A DNA stretch of 17,202 nt from an uncultured Colwellia sp. GTDB taxonomy: Bacteria; Pseudomonadota; Gammaproteobacteria; Enterobacterales; Alteromonadaceae. This document shows, one piece after another, positions 1-8,242 of this stretch (positions are counted from its first letter, which is position 1; each line of letters starts with the position of its first letter). The stretch is from contig CAJWBY010000096.1 in NCBI GenBank assembly GCA_913020705.1, positions 1 to 17,202 on the forward strand, in the 5' to 3' direction. The position numbers and the translations under genes are program-made. Below the pieces are notes generated by a model. That model was not told the DNA's origin. It did not search any database and saw only the letters and a list, made by a program, of their open reading frames with translations.

Positions 1-723
1 CTTGCTGGTAATAAACCTGATAGCGATATTTTATTGTTAGACGTTATTCCATTGTCACTTGGTTTAGAAACAATGGGTGGTTTGGTGGAAAAAGTCATTC
101 CAAGAAACACAACAATTCCCGTTGCCAAAGCACAAGAGTTTACTACCTTTAAAGATGGCCAAACGGCAATGGCAGTGCATGTACTGCAAGGTGAACGTGA
201 GCTTGTTGAAGACTGTCGCTCATTAGCGCGGTTTGAATTACGAGGCATACCTGCAATGACAGCAGGTGCAGCACATATTCGTGTTACTTTTAAAGTTGAT
301 GCTGATGGCTTGTTAGAAGTTTCAGCAATGGAAAAATCAACGGGTGTAGAAACAGGTATAACTGTGAAGCCTTCATTCGGCTTAGAAGAACATGAAATAA
401 CCAAAATGTTGATGGACTCAATGAGTAATGCGCAACAAGATATTCAAGCACGTATGCTTAAAGAACAGCAGGTTGAAGCATCACGTGTTATTGAATCAGT
501 ACAATCAGCGCTTACCAGTGACGGTGAGTTATTAAACGAAAATGAAATAATTATCATAAATAACGCAATAAGCGCTTTAGCTAAAGTTGCCCAAACTACA
601 ATTGCTGACGATATTGAAGCAGCTATTGAAACATTAAATGAAAGCACTGCTATTTTTGCTGAACGTCGTATGGATTCATCGATAAAAACAGCATTGTCAG
701 GGCATTCAGTCAACGAAATTTAA
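1..723 (+). CDS. hscA: HscA, Hsp70-type chaperone of iron-sulfur cluster assembly (5' end outside the window)
   Basis: The reading frame is open from base 1 to the TAA at 721-723, so this is the last 240 residues of a protein usually about 620 long. It begins inside the nucleotide-binding domain and covers the Hsp70 hinge ([13 protein letters not shown]), the substrate-binding beta domain ([26 protein letters not shown]) and the helical lid. The GLETMGG and LRGIP stretches match HscA rather than DnaK. HscA is a cytoplasmic ATPase that works with HscB to release the [2Fe-2S] cluster from the scaffold IscU. The fdx gene follows after 20 bases in the order typical of isc operons (hscB-hscA-fdx). 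The family assignment is firm; only the missing N-terminal part cannot be judged. Confidence 0.96.
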   Translation, partial: LAGNKPDSDILLLDVIPLSLGLETMGGLVEKVIPRNTTIPVAKAQEFTTFKDGQTAMAVHVLQGERELVEDCRSLARFELRGIPAMTAGAAHIRVTFKVDADGLLEVSAMEKSTGVETGITVKPSFGLEEHEITKMLMDSMSNAQQDIQARMLKEQQVEASRVIESVQSALTSDGELLNENEIIIINNAISALAKVAQTTIADDIEAAIETLNESTAIFAERRMDSSIKTALSGHSVNEI

Positions 724-743
724 GACTTTTAGGAGCTAAAAAC

Positions 744-1082
744 ATGGCGAAAATTATATTCCTTCCCAACGATGACCTATGCCCTGATGGCGCGGTAGTG
801 GAAGCAGAGAAAGGTGAAAGCATTTTAAATGTTGCGCTGCGTAGCGACATTGGTGTTGAACATGCTTGTGAGAAAGTCTGTGCTTGTACAACTTGTCACA
901 TGATCATTCGTGAGGGTTTTGACTCAATTACTGAATCAGATGAACTTGAAGATGATATGCTTGATAGAGCATGGGGCTTAGAACCTGAATCTCGTTTAGG
1001 TTGCCAAGCATTAGTTGGAGACATCGATTTAGTTGTTGAAATTCCAAAATATACAGTGAATATGGTTTCTGAAAATCACTAG
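744..1082 (+). CDS. fdx: Isc-system [2Fe-2S] ferredoxin
   Basis: This 112-residue protein has the length and sequence pattern of the isc ferredoxin. The four expected cluster ligands are present at Cys42, Cys48, Cys51 (ACEKVCACTTCH) and Cys87 (RLGCQA), and the additional conserved Cys46 is kept. It is a cytoplasmic electron donor for iron-sulfur cluster assembly on IscU. AGGAG at 731-735 precedes the ATG by 8 bases, supporting the start. It lies 20 bases behind hscA and must be co-transcribed with it. A strong hairpin terminator starts 24 bases past its TAG stop, so this is the last gene of the operon; no iscX gene follows, unlike in Escherichia coli. Confidence 0.97.
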   Translation: MAKIIFLPNDDLCPDGAVVEAEKGESILNVALRSDIGVEHACEKVCACTTCHMIIREGFDSITESDELEDDMLDRAWGLEPESRLGCQALVGDIDLVVEIPKYTVNMVSENH

Positions 1083-1106
1083 ACTGATTTTATAAGGGAG
1101 ACTTAT

Positions 1107-1145
1107 AAAAAGGGTAATAACATGGAAATGTTATTACCCTTTTTT
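1107..1145 (+). terminator. Rho-independent terminator of the isc operon
   Basis: A perfect 17-bp inverted repeat (1107-1123 with 1128-1144) closes a four-base GGAA loop. The stem runs from an A-rich base to the core AGGGTAATAACAT, and the right arm ends in a T-run. The A-run on the left arm makes it able to act in both directions, which also suits the leftward gene ending at 1162. The same stem core recurs at 10926 and 16841. Confidence 0.93.
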
Positions 1146-1161
1146 ATTTTACTGCCCCAGA

Positions 1162-2511
1162 TTATTGACGAGAGTAGCTATTTCTTCTATATCGAAGTAA
1201 TAAACCTAAGATTAATAAAGTATATGAAAAACTTCCGCCTTTATCCTGGGAGCTAGTGCTTTGTTGTTCCTCTATTGGTTGAGGGTCTGTAGAACCAACG
1301 AAAGTTGCTGTTAAGGAAATATCACCATCTGATGATATAACACAATCTTTATAACTTATTGTTGGAAAATAATAAAAGGTTTCACTATTAAACTCACTTG
1401 TTGCTACATCAATAAATCCATCGTTATCATAATCACCAAAAGAGGTTGCTGTTACGCCTTCTTGTGCAGCAGTAATCAAATGTGCGTCAGTAAATGTCCC
1501 ATCGTTTTTCCCATAAATTAAATTCAATTTTGATGGGCTATAATGAGCAGCCAAAACATCCATATTGCCGTCCTTATCGATATCACCAAAAGCAGCACCA
1601 TATGAACCTCTCCCGGTATCTATAATGGTTTCAGTGCCTAAACGATAATATGTAATTGTAGAGTTTTTGATTTCCGCGGCAACAATGGAAACGATTCCAT
1701 TACTTTTGTAGGCATCTATAGTCATTGATGCTGATTCTGAGACTACTTCCTCTGCACTATAGCTACCACTATTATTAATATACCACTGTGTCTTAGCTGC
1801 TGAGATGCTGTTCACTAATATCCAAAGATCTCCTGATGTATCAGCACTGAATGATGAAATTAATATGTCATTTTGACCATCATCATTTTTATCTAATACC
1901 TTGAATGAATATGGAAGGGTACCAGGAATTTCAATATCTTCAGAAAAAGTGAAGTGACCATCACCATTATTTAGATAAAGTTTAATAATCCTTTTATTAT
2001 ATTCTGCAAGGTATAAGTCTAAATCCCCATCATTGTCTGAATCAAATAAATCGAGAGCTGTAGGGTAATTTAGACCATTGTCAATTTGAGTCTTATCAAA
2101 TTGACCGTTTCCTTGATTGATGTTTGAAGATATTTGGCCATTAAATAAACTAATTGTAATGAAATCATCAAAACTATCGTTATTAATATCACCCGTTTTG
2201 ATGGTTTTTGCTCCGCCACTTGCACTACCCAGACTTTTATATCCATTAGATACTAAGACTTGTTTACCATAGTCACATTGCTGCCCTGACCAACCAGTAA
2301 ACGACCAGTTTGAATCCGTTTCCGAGACTAATGTGTTTGTAGGTAAGTCATTTGTAACAGTACAGTTTTCAATGCAGTTGACCTCAGCTTCTTTAGCCTT
2401 AACTTCTCATTTTCCTTCAATAGTGATATTGATGTTTTTAGCTTGAGTAAGTGATGACGTTAACAGTAATGTTGTCACCATAAGAGAGAGTGTAGAATGA
2501 TGTATTTTCAT
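1162..2511 (-). pseudogene. FG-GAP/VCBS-repeat secreted protein with GlyGly-CTERM tail, interrupted by an in-frame TGA
   Basis: Read leftward from the ATG at 2511, one frame runs 449 codons to TAA at 1162 with a single stop, TGA at 2407-2409 (codon 35). Residues 1-24 form a signal peptide (basic start, hydrophobic core, LTQA end). Just past the stop lies a Cys-containing stretch ending FTGWSG, as in divergent InlB-type B-repeats. Then come at least five calcium-binding FG-GAP/VCBS motifs (DINNDSFDDF, DSDNDGDLDL, DKNDDGQND, DIDKDGNMDV, DYDNDGFIDV), suggesting a beta-propeller. The C-terminus is Gly-Gly, a hydrophobic helix and RYRR, a GlyGly-CTERM signal processed by rhombosortase and linked to type II secretion. 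The frame around the TGA reads EGK-stop-EVKAKE, where a Gly codon GGA would fit, so one base change explains it. No ATG, GTG or TTG lies between the stop and the GTG at 1815. It could be a true recent pseudogene, a sequence error or readthrough; ligand and role are unknown. Confidence 0.88.
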
Positions 2512-2575
2512 TTTTATCTTTTTATAGTTTAAGTTGCCCTCTTTATATTATTATTATCATTTAAAGTTATATTCT

Positions 2576-2584
2576 TGTTATAAT
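2576..2584 (+). promoter_or_regulatory. Extended -10 promoter for the winged-helix regulator
   Basis: TGTTATAAT is a perfect extended -10 element (TG, one base, TATAAT). It lies about 45 bases before the ATG at 2629. No good -35 box is seen at the matching distance, which extended -10 promoters tolerate. A start near 2591 would give a leader of about 38 bases. Confidence 0.5.
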
Positions 2585-2628
2585 GTAATTGTTAGGTATT
2601 TATTTTAATATAATAATCAGGTGGTTAC

Positions 2629-4695
2629 ATGGTTGGTCTAAGTAGTAGTAAATTTGAATTAGGCTCGTATATTGTTCTACCTAAACATAATAAACTGGTT
2701 GTTGATGGTATTGAGTGTAAAGTAGAACCTAAAATCATGGATGTTTTATGCTACTTAATTACTAATAAAGGTGAGGTTGTTAGCAGAGATAAAATTGCTG
2801 AAGCCTTGTGGCCTGATACTGTTACCGGTTTAGAAGTTGTTACAAGAGCTATTTTTGAATTACGGAAAATATTAAAAGACGATCCTAAAAAACCAATTTA
2901 TATAGAAACAATTGCTAGAAAAGGCTATTGCTTTATTTATGAAGGTGCGGGTTTAAAGGATGAATTATATGACAATAATCCCGCTAAAATAAATCAACCA
3001 CCTTATTCGAATAAGCTTTATAAGCTTCTAATTACTGTTACTGCCATCGTATTTGCAATATATCTATGGTTAAGTAACCTAGCTGAAAATACTTCTACTT
3101 TGCCATTACAAGCGACATTTTTAACTAATATAGATGTCTTTGCTGATTCTCCTGCAATATCTCCAAACGGAAATCAGGTGCTCTTTACTAAAAAAAAGCA
3201 TTTTAAAGAAGTGAATAATGAATTAGTACTTTTAGATATAGCCTCTCAAAAACAAACCGTTATTAATGATAGTGCATTATTCATAAACTCTAAATGGTTA
3301 GAAAACTCTAAGTATTGGTATTATGTTAAATGTCAGAAAATAGTTGATTGTGTAATTATTGAGCATAATGTTTTATCAGGAGAAAAAACAAGCTTATATC
3401 AAGCTAAGCACCGGATTCTATCTTTAGTCGTATCAGATGAGCATCAACAGTTGTTTATATCTTTAATCGTTGATAACAGGGTACAGATCAGACAGGTTAA
3501 TTTAAAAGGATCTAATATTCTCCCCATCTGGATTGAGCCACCTGAAAGAGCTAATTCTCATATACTTTTAGGCCACGCGCAAAAGGTACTTTATATTTCA
3601 ACCACGGCAGCTAGTGGAATGCATCATCTCTATCAATATAATATTGAAGATAAAAAGTACAAGCTAATTAGTGACCAATTTAGTCGATTATACGGTTTTT
3701 CATTAAAAGATAAGAATACGCTTTGGGTTGCAGGTGAATGGCAGGGACAAAAAGGTTTATGGAGTTTAGATGTCAATAATAATGTAAGTACAGTTATCGC
3801 ATCTCTCCCGGACCACACCCCTATGTTAGTTACTAGCCAAATTAATATGAAGAGCCTTATCTATAAGGACTCCTCAAGAACCATTAATATTGGAAGTAGT
3901 GAGGGCATCGGTATATCGAAATTTATGGGGGCTAACAGTTCTTTGGTTGAGATGAATGCATTTTATTCTCCAAATTCTAAAGTATTGTACTTTTCATCTA
4001 ATAGAAATGGACTTTACGATATTTGGAGCTTTCGAGATGGGATTACCGAAAGGGTTACAAATATTCGAGCCAATATGATTGAAAGGCCCATTTTAACACA
4101 ACAAGAAGATGCACTTGCACTAGTTTCAAGAACAAAAACTAACTCAGAATTAATTATTTTTGATATTAACAATAAAAAAGAAACAAATAGATTTATTCTT
4201 TCAAATAAGGTGCTTTTGCTTTCTTGGTCAAACGATCAAAAGTTTATTTATTTTAGTATTTATGAAGATGGGCAATATAATATTTATAAATTGAATATAA
4301 ACACGTCAGAAAAAGAGAAAATATTATTAAATGCAGGAGCCCTCGCTCAAGAAAGTAAAGATGGAAAATATTTATATTATGGCGATATGCTAAATGGCCA
4401 GTTAATGCGTAAATCGAATGTAGGACAAGTAGATGTGATGTTTAAATTACCGGTAAACGATATATCAGGTATTCAACCTCATCGATTGAAAGTTATAAAC
4501 GATAGCTTTTATTATATTGCTACTCAAGGCAATAAGTCGATTTTAAAGCATTATTCATTTACTGAAAAAACGTTGGAGATTGATTATGAATTACCCGAGG
4601 ATAGTTATGTAACAGACATTACCGAAGGTAAATCGATAGGTGTTATATACGATCGTTTTATGAAAAGAAATAGTAAATTAATTCGACTATATTAA
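2629..4695 (+). CDS. Membrane-bound ToxR/CadC-like transcriptional regulator with a periplasmic beta-propeller-like domain
   Basis: Residues about 8-107 of this 688-residue protein form an OmpR/PhoB-type winged helix (EPKIMDVLCYLI, then VSRDKIAEALWP, then the recognition-helix region VTRAIFELRKIL and the wing YIETIARKGYCF). A single membrane helix follows at about 132-152 (LLITVTAIVFAIYLWLSNLA). The remaining 530 residues would be periplasmic and contain several WD40-like/TolB-type blades (SPAISPNGNQVLFT, YSPNSKVLYFSSNRNGLYDIW, SWSNDQKFIYFSIY, QESKDGKYLYY). This is a one-component design in which a periplasmic sensor acts directly on DNA, as in ToxR and CadC; the signal is unknown. AGGTGG at 2619-2624 supports the start. 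The gene is divergent from the broken FG-GAP gene across 117 AT-rich bases, so regulation of that neighbour is a reasonable inference. It is intact, unlike its neighbours. Confidence 0.87.
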   Translation: MVGLSSSKFELGSYIVLPKHNKLVVDGIECKVEPKIMDVLCYLITNKGEVVSRDKIAEALWPDTVTGLEVVTRAIFELRKILKDDPKKPIYIETIARKGYCFIYEGAGLKDELYDNNPAKINQPPYSNKLYKLLITVTAIVFAIYLWLSNLAENTSTLPLQATFLTNIDVFADSPAISPNGNQVLFTKKKHFKEVNNELVLLDIASQKQTVINDSALFINSKWLENSKYWYYVKCQKIVDCVIIEHNVLSGEKTSLYQAKHRILSLVVSDEHQQLFISLIVDNRVQIRQVNLKGSNILPIWIEPPERANSHILLGHAQKVLYISTTAASGMHHLYQYNIEDKKYKLISDQFSRLYGFSLKDKNTLWVAGEWQGQKGLWSLDVNNNVSTVIASLPDHTPMLVTSQINMKSLIYKDSSRTINIGSSEGIGISKFMGANSSLVEMNAFYSPNSKVLYFSSNRNGLYDIWSFRDGITERVTNIRANMIERPILTQQEDALALVSRTKTNSELIIFDINNKKETNRFILSNKVLLLSWSNDQKFIYFSIYEDGQYNIYKLNINTSEKEKILLNAGALAQESKDGKYLYYGDMLNGQLMRKSNVGQVDVMFKLPVNDISGIQPHRLKVINDSFYYIATQGNKSILKHYSFTEKTLEIDYELPEDSYVTDITEGKSIGVIYDRFMKRNSKLIRLY

Positions 4696-5030
4696 ATGAC
4701 TACTTCTCCACTCAGATCTGTTATGGGTATCATTCAGAGAAGAGTTAAATGTTATATCTAGCTGAAAAAAGCTATTTACTGTAAGTATTTTTAGTCACCG
4801 CTATTTAATAGGTATGAGTAAGGTTAAGAGGTTAAGTCTGCTCTACATATTAATTTTCTAAATTATCATTAGAGACTTAGTAGTTTCTTCACAATAGTAT
4901 TTTCAGCAAACAGGAATTACAAACACTAAAACCTAATAAGATACATCGTAAATATGCTCAAATAACATCTAACTTAGATTGAATTTGAATGGTTACCCTT
5001 GAGCTTTATTTACGATGAATAATTTAATTT
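4696..5030. other. Intergenic stretch between convergent genes, with a large inverted repeat
   Basis: These 335 bases separate the regulator stop from the stop of the leftward membrane-protein gene. No convincing reading frame or RNA gene is visible. The only structure is the nested inverted repeat at 4944-5017, listed separately. Confidence 0.6.
4944..5017. repeat. Nested inverted repeat, possible bidirectional terminator or remnant element
   Basis: The arms 4944-4961 (CATCGTAAATATGCTCAA) and 4999-5017 are complementary over about 17 bases with one mismatch or one-base bulge. They enclose 37 bases that hold a second perfect palindrome, ATCTAA-C-TTAGAT at 4967-4979. The right arm ends 13 bases before the convergent stop at 5031. 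It has no T-run, so it is not a standard terminator; it could be a transcript-end structure for both convergent genes or the relic of a small inverted-repeat element. Confidence 0.5.
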
Positions 5031-5429
5031 TTAATCATCAGTTTTTAATTGATTCCTCTTGAAATAAATATAGCCCCCCAATAACGCTGATGGAAACTGG
5101 TATAAATAACTTAGAGTTAAATACCAAATTGGATATGTATCGCCCAAAACTAAAACAGTTAATATTACACTGACTAAACCTAGGATACCTGCATTGATTA
5201 AGCCGTTCGATTTAGCCAATTTCTCGCTAATAAAGCCAGCAGCAACAAGAGCCGCGGCACCGACAAACATCCTTAAAATAAGAAATGAAGTGTCAGACTG
5301 TATTTCTGTTCTTATATCTGTCGTAAGATCTCCAGCAAGCACCAGTGTTAATAATACTCCCCCTAATTCATCAATTATTATTAATGAAATCAAACCTAAT
5401 AAAATTCCTTTAATGCTTATGTTTTTCAT
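5031..5429 (-). CDS. Small four-helix integral membrane protein of unknown function
   Basis: The 132-residue product is almost entirely hydrophobic, with four predicted membrane helices at about 7-33, 49-68, 77-97 and 100-122, short loops, and a charged C-terminus (KRNQLKTDD). I do not recognise the family. Helix 1 carries an acidic pair (DELGG) inside an otherwise apolar stretch, which could be functional. AGAGG lies a few bases before the ATG at 5429 on the minus strand, supporting the start. The gene converges on the regulator at 2629-4695 and sits between that gene and the FG-GAP relic. It appears transcribed alone. No frameshift or internal stop is present. Confidence 0.7.
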   Translation of the reverse strand: MKNISIKGILLGLISLIIIDELGGVLLTLVLAGDLTTDIRTEIQSDTSFLILRMFVGAAALVAAGFISEKLAKSNGLINAGILGLVSVILTVLVLGDTYPIWYLTLSYLYQFPSALLGGYIYFKRNQLKTDD

Positions 5430-5577
5430 TTACTGCCTCTAAAATTAATTTTTATTTATTGTTACTCAAAATAATGGTGATAAGGAGGAGCCCAATTAGA
5501 TAGGTAAAGCCATAACTAGGTTCATCTTCATAATGCAATCTCAAGAACAAAATAAATTGCCATATGACCATATGTCA

Positions 5578-6060
5578 TCAATATTTGTTATCAAGGTCCG
5601 TACCAACGAACAGGCATATTCTAAGTGAATGAATAATAATGGTTAATATGTGTTTGTGTTTTCGTTCATTCTTGGAGTTGTGTTGATTTCGACACAGAAA
5701 AAGGTAAAGGTGTCGCGAATGTGGAACATAAAAATCGTCATAAGTTCTTTGGACATAATGAACTGCCAAAATATCTATATCACCGGGCTGCGCCATATAA
5801 ACCTCTGATAGTGTCTATTATTGTTTTTACGCTTTTCCTTTAATGAAGTCTTGTAGTTTTTTAAATTTTTTTGGCACAATGGAAATCCCAATTTTTTGTC
5901 GGCATCCATGGTCTTTGAAGCTGATTCAGATACGACTTCTACTGAACTATAATTATCATCGTTGTTGAGGTACCATTGTGCAATAAGAGGGGCTTATTAA
6001 GCATAACCCATATTCCTGATACTACTTTATCGCAAGTTTTAATTGTGCTGATATTATCAA
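5578..6060 (-). pseudogene. Eroded second copy of the FG-GAP/GlyGly-CTERM gene
   Basis: Read leftward, fragments in several frames align in order with the protein of 1162-2511. At about 6060-5980, SGIWVMLN matches SGDLWILVN. At about 5975-5900, a Trp-Tyr-Leu-Asn-Asn stretch followed by SSVEVVSESAS matches YINNSGSYSAEEVVSESAS. After a one-base shift GISIVPKKFKN matches NGIVSIVAAEIKN. At about 5795-5720, GDIDILAVHY matches GDIDKDGNMDVLAAHY, with four residues lost. At about 5605, LFVGTDLDNKY matches TFVGSTDPQPIE. The signal peptide, the front half, the DYDNDGFID repeat and the membrane tail are gone. The 72-codon frame at 5578-5796 is the largest surviving piece and should not be called a gene. 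This is an old, multiply damaged paralogue, not a copy made recently. Confidence 0.82.
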
Positions 6061-6087
6061 TAATTAATAAAAGGAGCACGAATCAGA

Positions 6088-7374
6088 ATGTTTATTTCAT
6101 ACGATCAATGGATGAGAGGCACTAAACTAGGTCTTACCAAGCCTCGTAGCCCAAAACTTAAAAAAGTAGACGTAGCATTAGAGCAATACGATTTACTCCG
6201 TACAAAAAAACAATGCACATATTTACGTACCTGTTTTAATACTTGGAAATTATCTAAAGGTGTTGAGTGGGAAGAAAGCCAGCGTAATCATAAAAATATG
6301 GTTACCGACCTAGAGAAGATGCTGAATCAAAGTGATTTGTTACTTTCTCCGATGGACGTGATCCTAGAAGAGTAGCGTGCACTGCTACAAAACCTCTTTC
6401 GTGAAAGAAAACTGCATAGCCGTTCTCTCTTTGGTTTAAAGGCTAAAAAGAAAGGTCAAATCGCGTTTAAATTACAAAGAGTCGCTGATGGTGCAAAGGC
6501 AGCTGTAGATGCCGTGTCTAGCTCAGGAGGTGGTGGATCTGATGAAGGCAGCATGAAAGCGGCGGTTTTAAGTTTAGTCAGTGAGCTTTTTAATAACATC
6601 GGGCCTATTGCCGAAATTCAAGAAGAAATTGCCGCAGAGCTAGGTGCTGGCTTTTTAAATGATCTTATTGCTGAAATGGTACCTTATGCGGGGGTTTTAC
6701 GTTCAGGATATAACGTTATAGACAATTGGAAAAAAACCGCAAAAAATGCTTATGCAAACCATCAAGTAAACAAATATGAAGACGTAGCTAAAGCTGGCGA
6801 TCCACGTAAAGCAGTTCTTGCAATCGAGCAATGTTTAGAACGACAAGTTAATCATTATTTAACAAAAGCTGGGCGTTCAACCGTATCTTTTAGTGCCAAA
6901 ATAGCAGTGCATGCAACTGGTGCTGGCGGCATTGGTGATCCACTCATTGGTGGTGTTTCTGCCATGGCGAGTTTAGTACAGTTGGTTTATGAAATTGGTC
7001 GTGATTACCAAGAGAAAAAAGCTATTAATAAAATTATTAATAGTGGGCAGCCTCTTAACCATCGTGTATTTGATGTTTGTCCTTTGTTGGGCGCATATTA
7101 TATTGTGTGTACCAATACTTCCGATATAATCGACATTCTCAATGAAGACATTGGCTCTGCAGAGTGGATGAATGATGTAGAAGATTTAGCCAAAAAGTTG
7201 GAGAAAATAAAAAAACCAGCTCGTAAAGTAATTGATAAACATCGCTATTACTTCGATAACATGCCAAATCTAAAAATGTCGTCTGAAATGATGAAAAAGA
7301 GAGGCATTAAAATATCAAAACAAGATAAGTTGAAGTTTTATTTATCACAAAAAAAGGCTTCAATTCCAATCTAG
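6088..7374 (+). pseudogene. Unrecognised 428-codon gene interrupted by one in-frame TAG
   Basis: The two open frames at 6088-6375 and 6514-7374 are in the same frame, and the bases between them stay open apart from TAG at 6373-6375 (codon 96). Context EE-stop-RALLQNLF suggests an original CAG (Gln). Residues 1-95 are basic and soluble (FISYDQWMRGTKLGLTKPRS, then WKLSKGVEWEESQRN). Residues about 140-150 form a Ser/Gly linker (SSSGGGGSDEGS). The rest is helical, with apolar glycine-rich segments (AELGAGFLNDLIAEMVPYAG and ATGAGGIGDPLIGGVSAMAS) and a lysine-rich C-terminus. Apolar helices after a flexible linker are compatible with a membrane-inserting or secreted-effector-like protein, but I do not recognise the family and claim no function. 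AGGAG at 6072-6076 supports the start. Possible restarts are GTG 6514, without a ribosome site, or ATG 6553 behind AAGG. No neighbouring immunity or secretion gene is seen. Confidence 0.78.
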
Positions 7375-7411
7375 CCCTAAATGCTTTTACTGATACAATA
7401 AGTATTCGTAT

Positions 7412-7448
7412 AACTCAGTGTTTTTTTGATATCGCACTGAGTTTTAGT
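7412..7448 (+). terminator. Hairpin terminator behind the interrupted gene
   Basis: AACTCAGTG (7412-7420) pairs perfectly with CACTGAGTT (7435-7443) around a 14-base loop that contains seven T, followed by TTAGTTTT. The stem is short of GC and the loop is large, so strength is uncertain. Confidence 0.55.
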
Positions 7449-7573
7449 TTTAATTTAGCATAATTGTTGACCTATCATTACATCTCAATAGCAGGTCAAT
7501 ACCCCATAATAGCAAGGTTGAGATAAAGCTTTGTAAAGTAATAGGTGACATCAATTTATCAGTAAATTTAGAT

Positions 7574-8209
7574 CTAACTAACTAAACTTAGTTTTACTGC
7601 AATTACCATCAATACAAATCCCGCTACTTTATCAATTTTTTGTTTATGCTTATTAAAACGAGGTAATACCCTTGGATGTGATAACAGTAAAGAGACAGCG
7701 CAATACCAAATAAAATGTGCCAACATAATGATCAATCCATAGCCTACTTGCATGATTAGTGGAGTATCTACAGATACGGTTTGAGTAAAAATACTCAAAA
7801 AGAAGATAGATGTTTTAGGATTCAATATATTGCATGTAAAACCCAAGCGTAATGCAATAAAAGGTGACATTTGAGACACTGAACTCCTTTGAACGTTATT
7901 TGAATTTTCGCGTGTTGTTAGTAACTGCCAAGCAATATAAATAAGATAAGCCGCACCTAAATATTTAATAACAGAAAATAACCATGACGAATTTGCAATC
8001 ACTACGGTTAATCCTGCAATAGAGTAACTGGCATGAACACAAACAGATAAACACATGCCTAAGCTCATATATAGACCTTCCAAACGTCCATTGTAGATAC
8101 TCGTTCGTGTCACCATTACAAAATCAGCCCCTGGTAACATCGCCATAAAAATAGCAATAGTGCTCACGGTTATAATTTCTGCCATATAAGTATTTATTAA
8201 TAATTCCAT
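7574..8209 (-). CDS. LysE/RhtB-family amino-acid exporter
   Basis: The product is 211 residues from the ATG at 8209. The family hallmark lies near the N-terminus (MLPGADFVMVTRTSI, a PGPD-like motif) and a second one mid-protein (GFTCNILNPKTSIFF). About six apolar helices fit the RhtB/LysE fold. Such proteins sit in the inner membrane and export amino acids or derivatives by proton antiport; the substrate cannot be read from the sequence. A GTG at 8215 would extend it by two residues but directly abuts AAGGG (8216-8220), which is better spaced for the ATG six bases later. The gene is divergent from a LysR-type regulator 113 bases away, the classic arrangement of an exporter and its own regulator (as in lysE/lysG). 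Confidence 0.9.
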   Translation of the reverse strand: MELLINTYMAEIITVSTIAIFMAMLPGADFVMVTRTSIYNGRLEGLYMSLGMCLSVCVHASYSIAGLTVVIANSSWLFSVIKYLGAAYLIYIAWQLLTTRENSNNVQRSSVSQMSPFIALRLGFTCNILNPKTSIFFLSIFTQTVSVDTPLIMQVGYGLIIMLAHFIWYCAVSLLLSHPRVLPRFNKHKQKIDKVAGFVLMVIAVKLSLVS

Positions 8210-8242
8210 ATTCACCCTTACAATTGTTGTCTGTTCTCAGTA

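Noticed and set aside
1162..1815. A free-standing 217-residue FG-GAP protein starting at GTG 1815
   Set aside because: The same frame is open and homologous upstream to 2406 and, past one TGA, to a signal peptide at 2511; a start at 1815 would cut through a repeat and leave no export signal.
5194..5442. An 82-codon rightward frame antisense to the small membrane protein
   Set aside because: The leftward frame has membrane helices and a ribosome site; the rightward one has neither and reads as a shadow.
5578..5796. A 72-codon leftward open frame as a gene of its own
   Set aside because: Its start and end both align with parts of the FG-GAP protein of 1162-2511; it is the largest surviving piece of the relic.
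6373..6375. Programmed readthrough of TAG (and of TGA at 2407) as a recoding system
   Set aside because: The two stops differ, no selenocysteine-type or readthrough context is evident, and a decayed paralogue next door favours ordinary gene loss. Kept only as an alternative.
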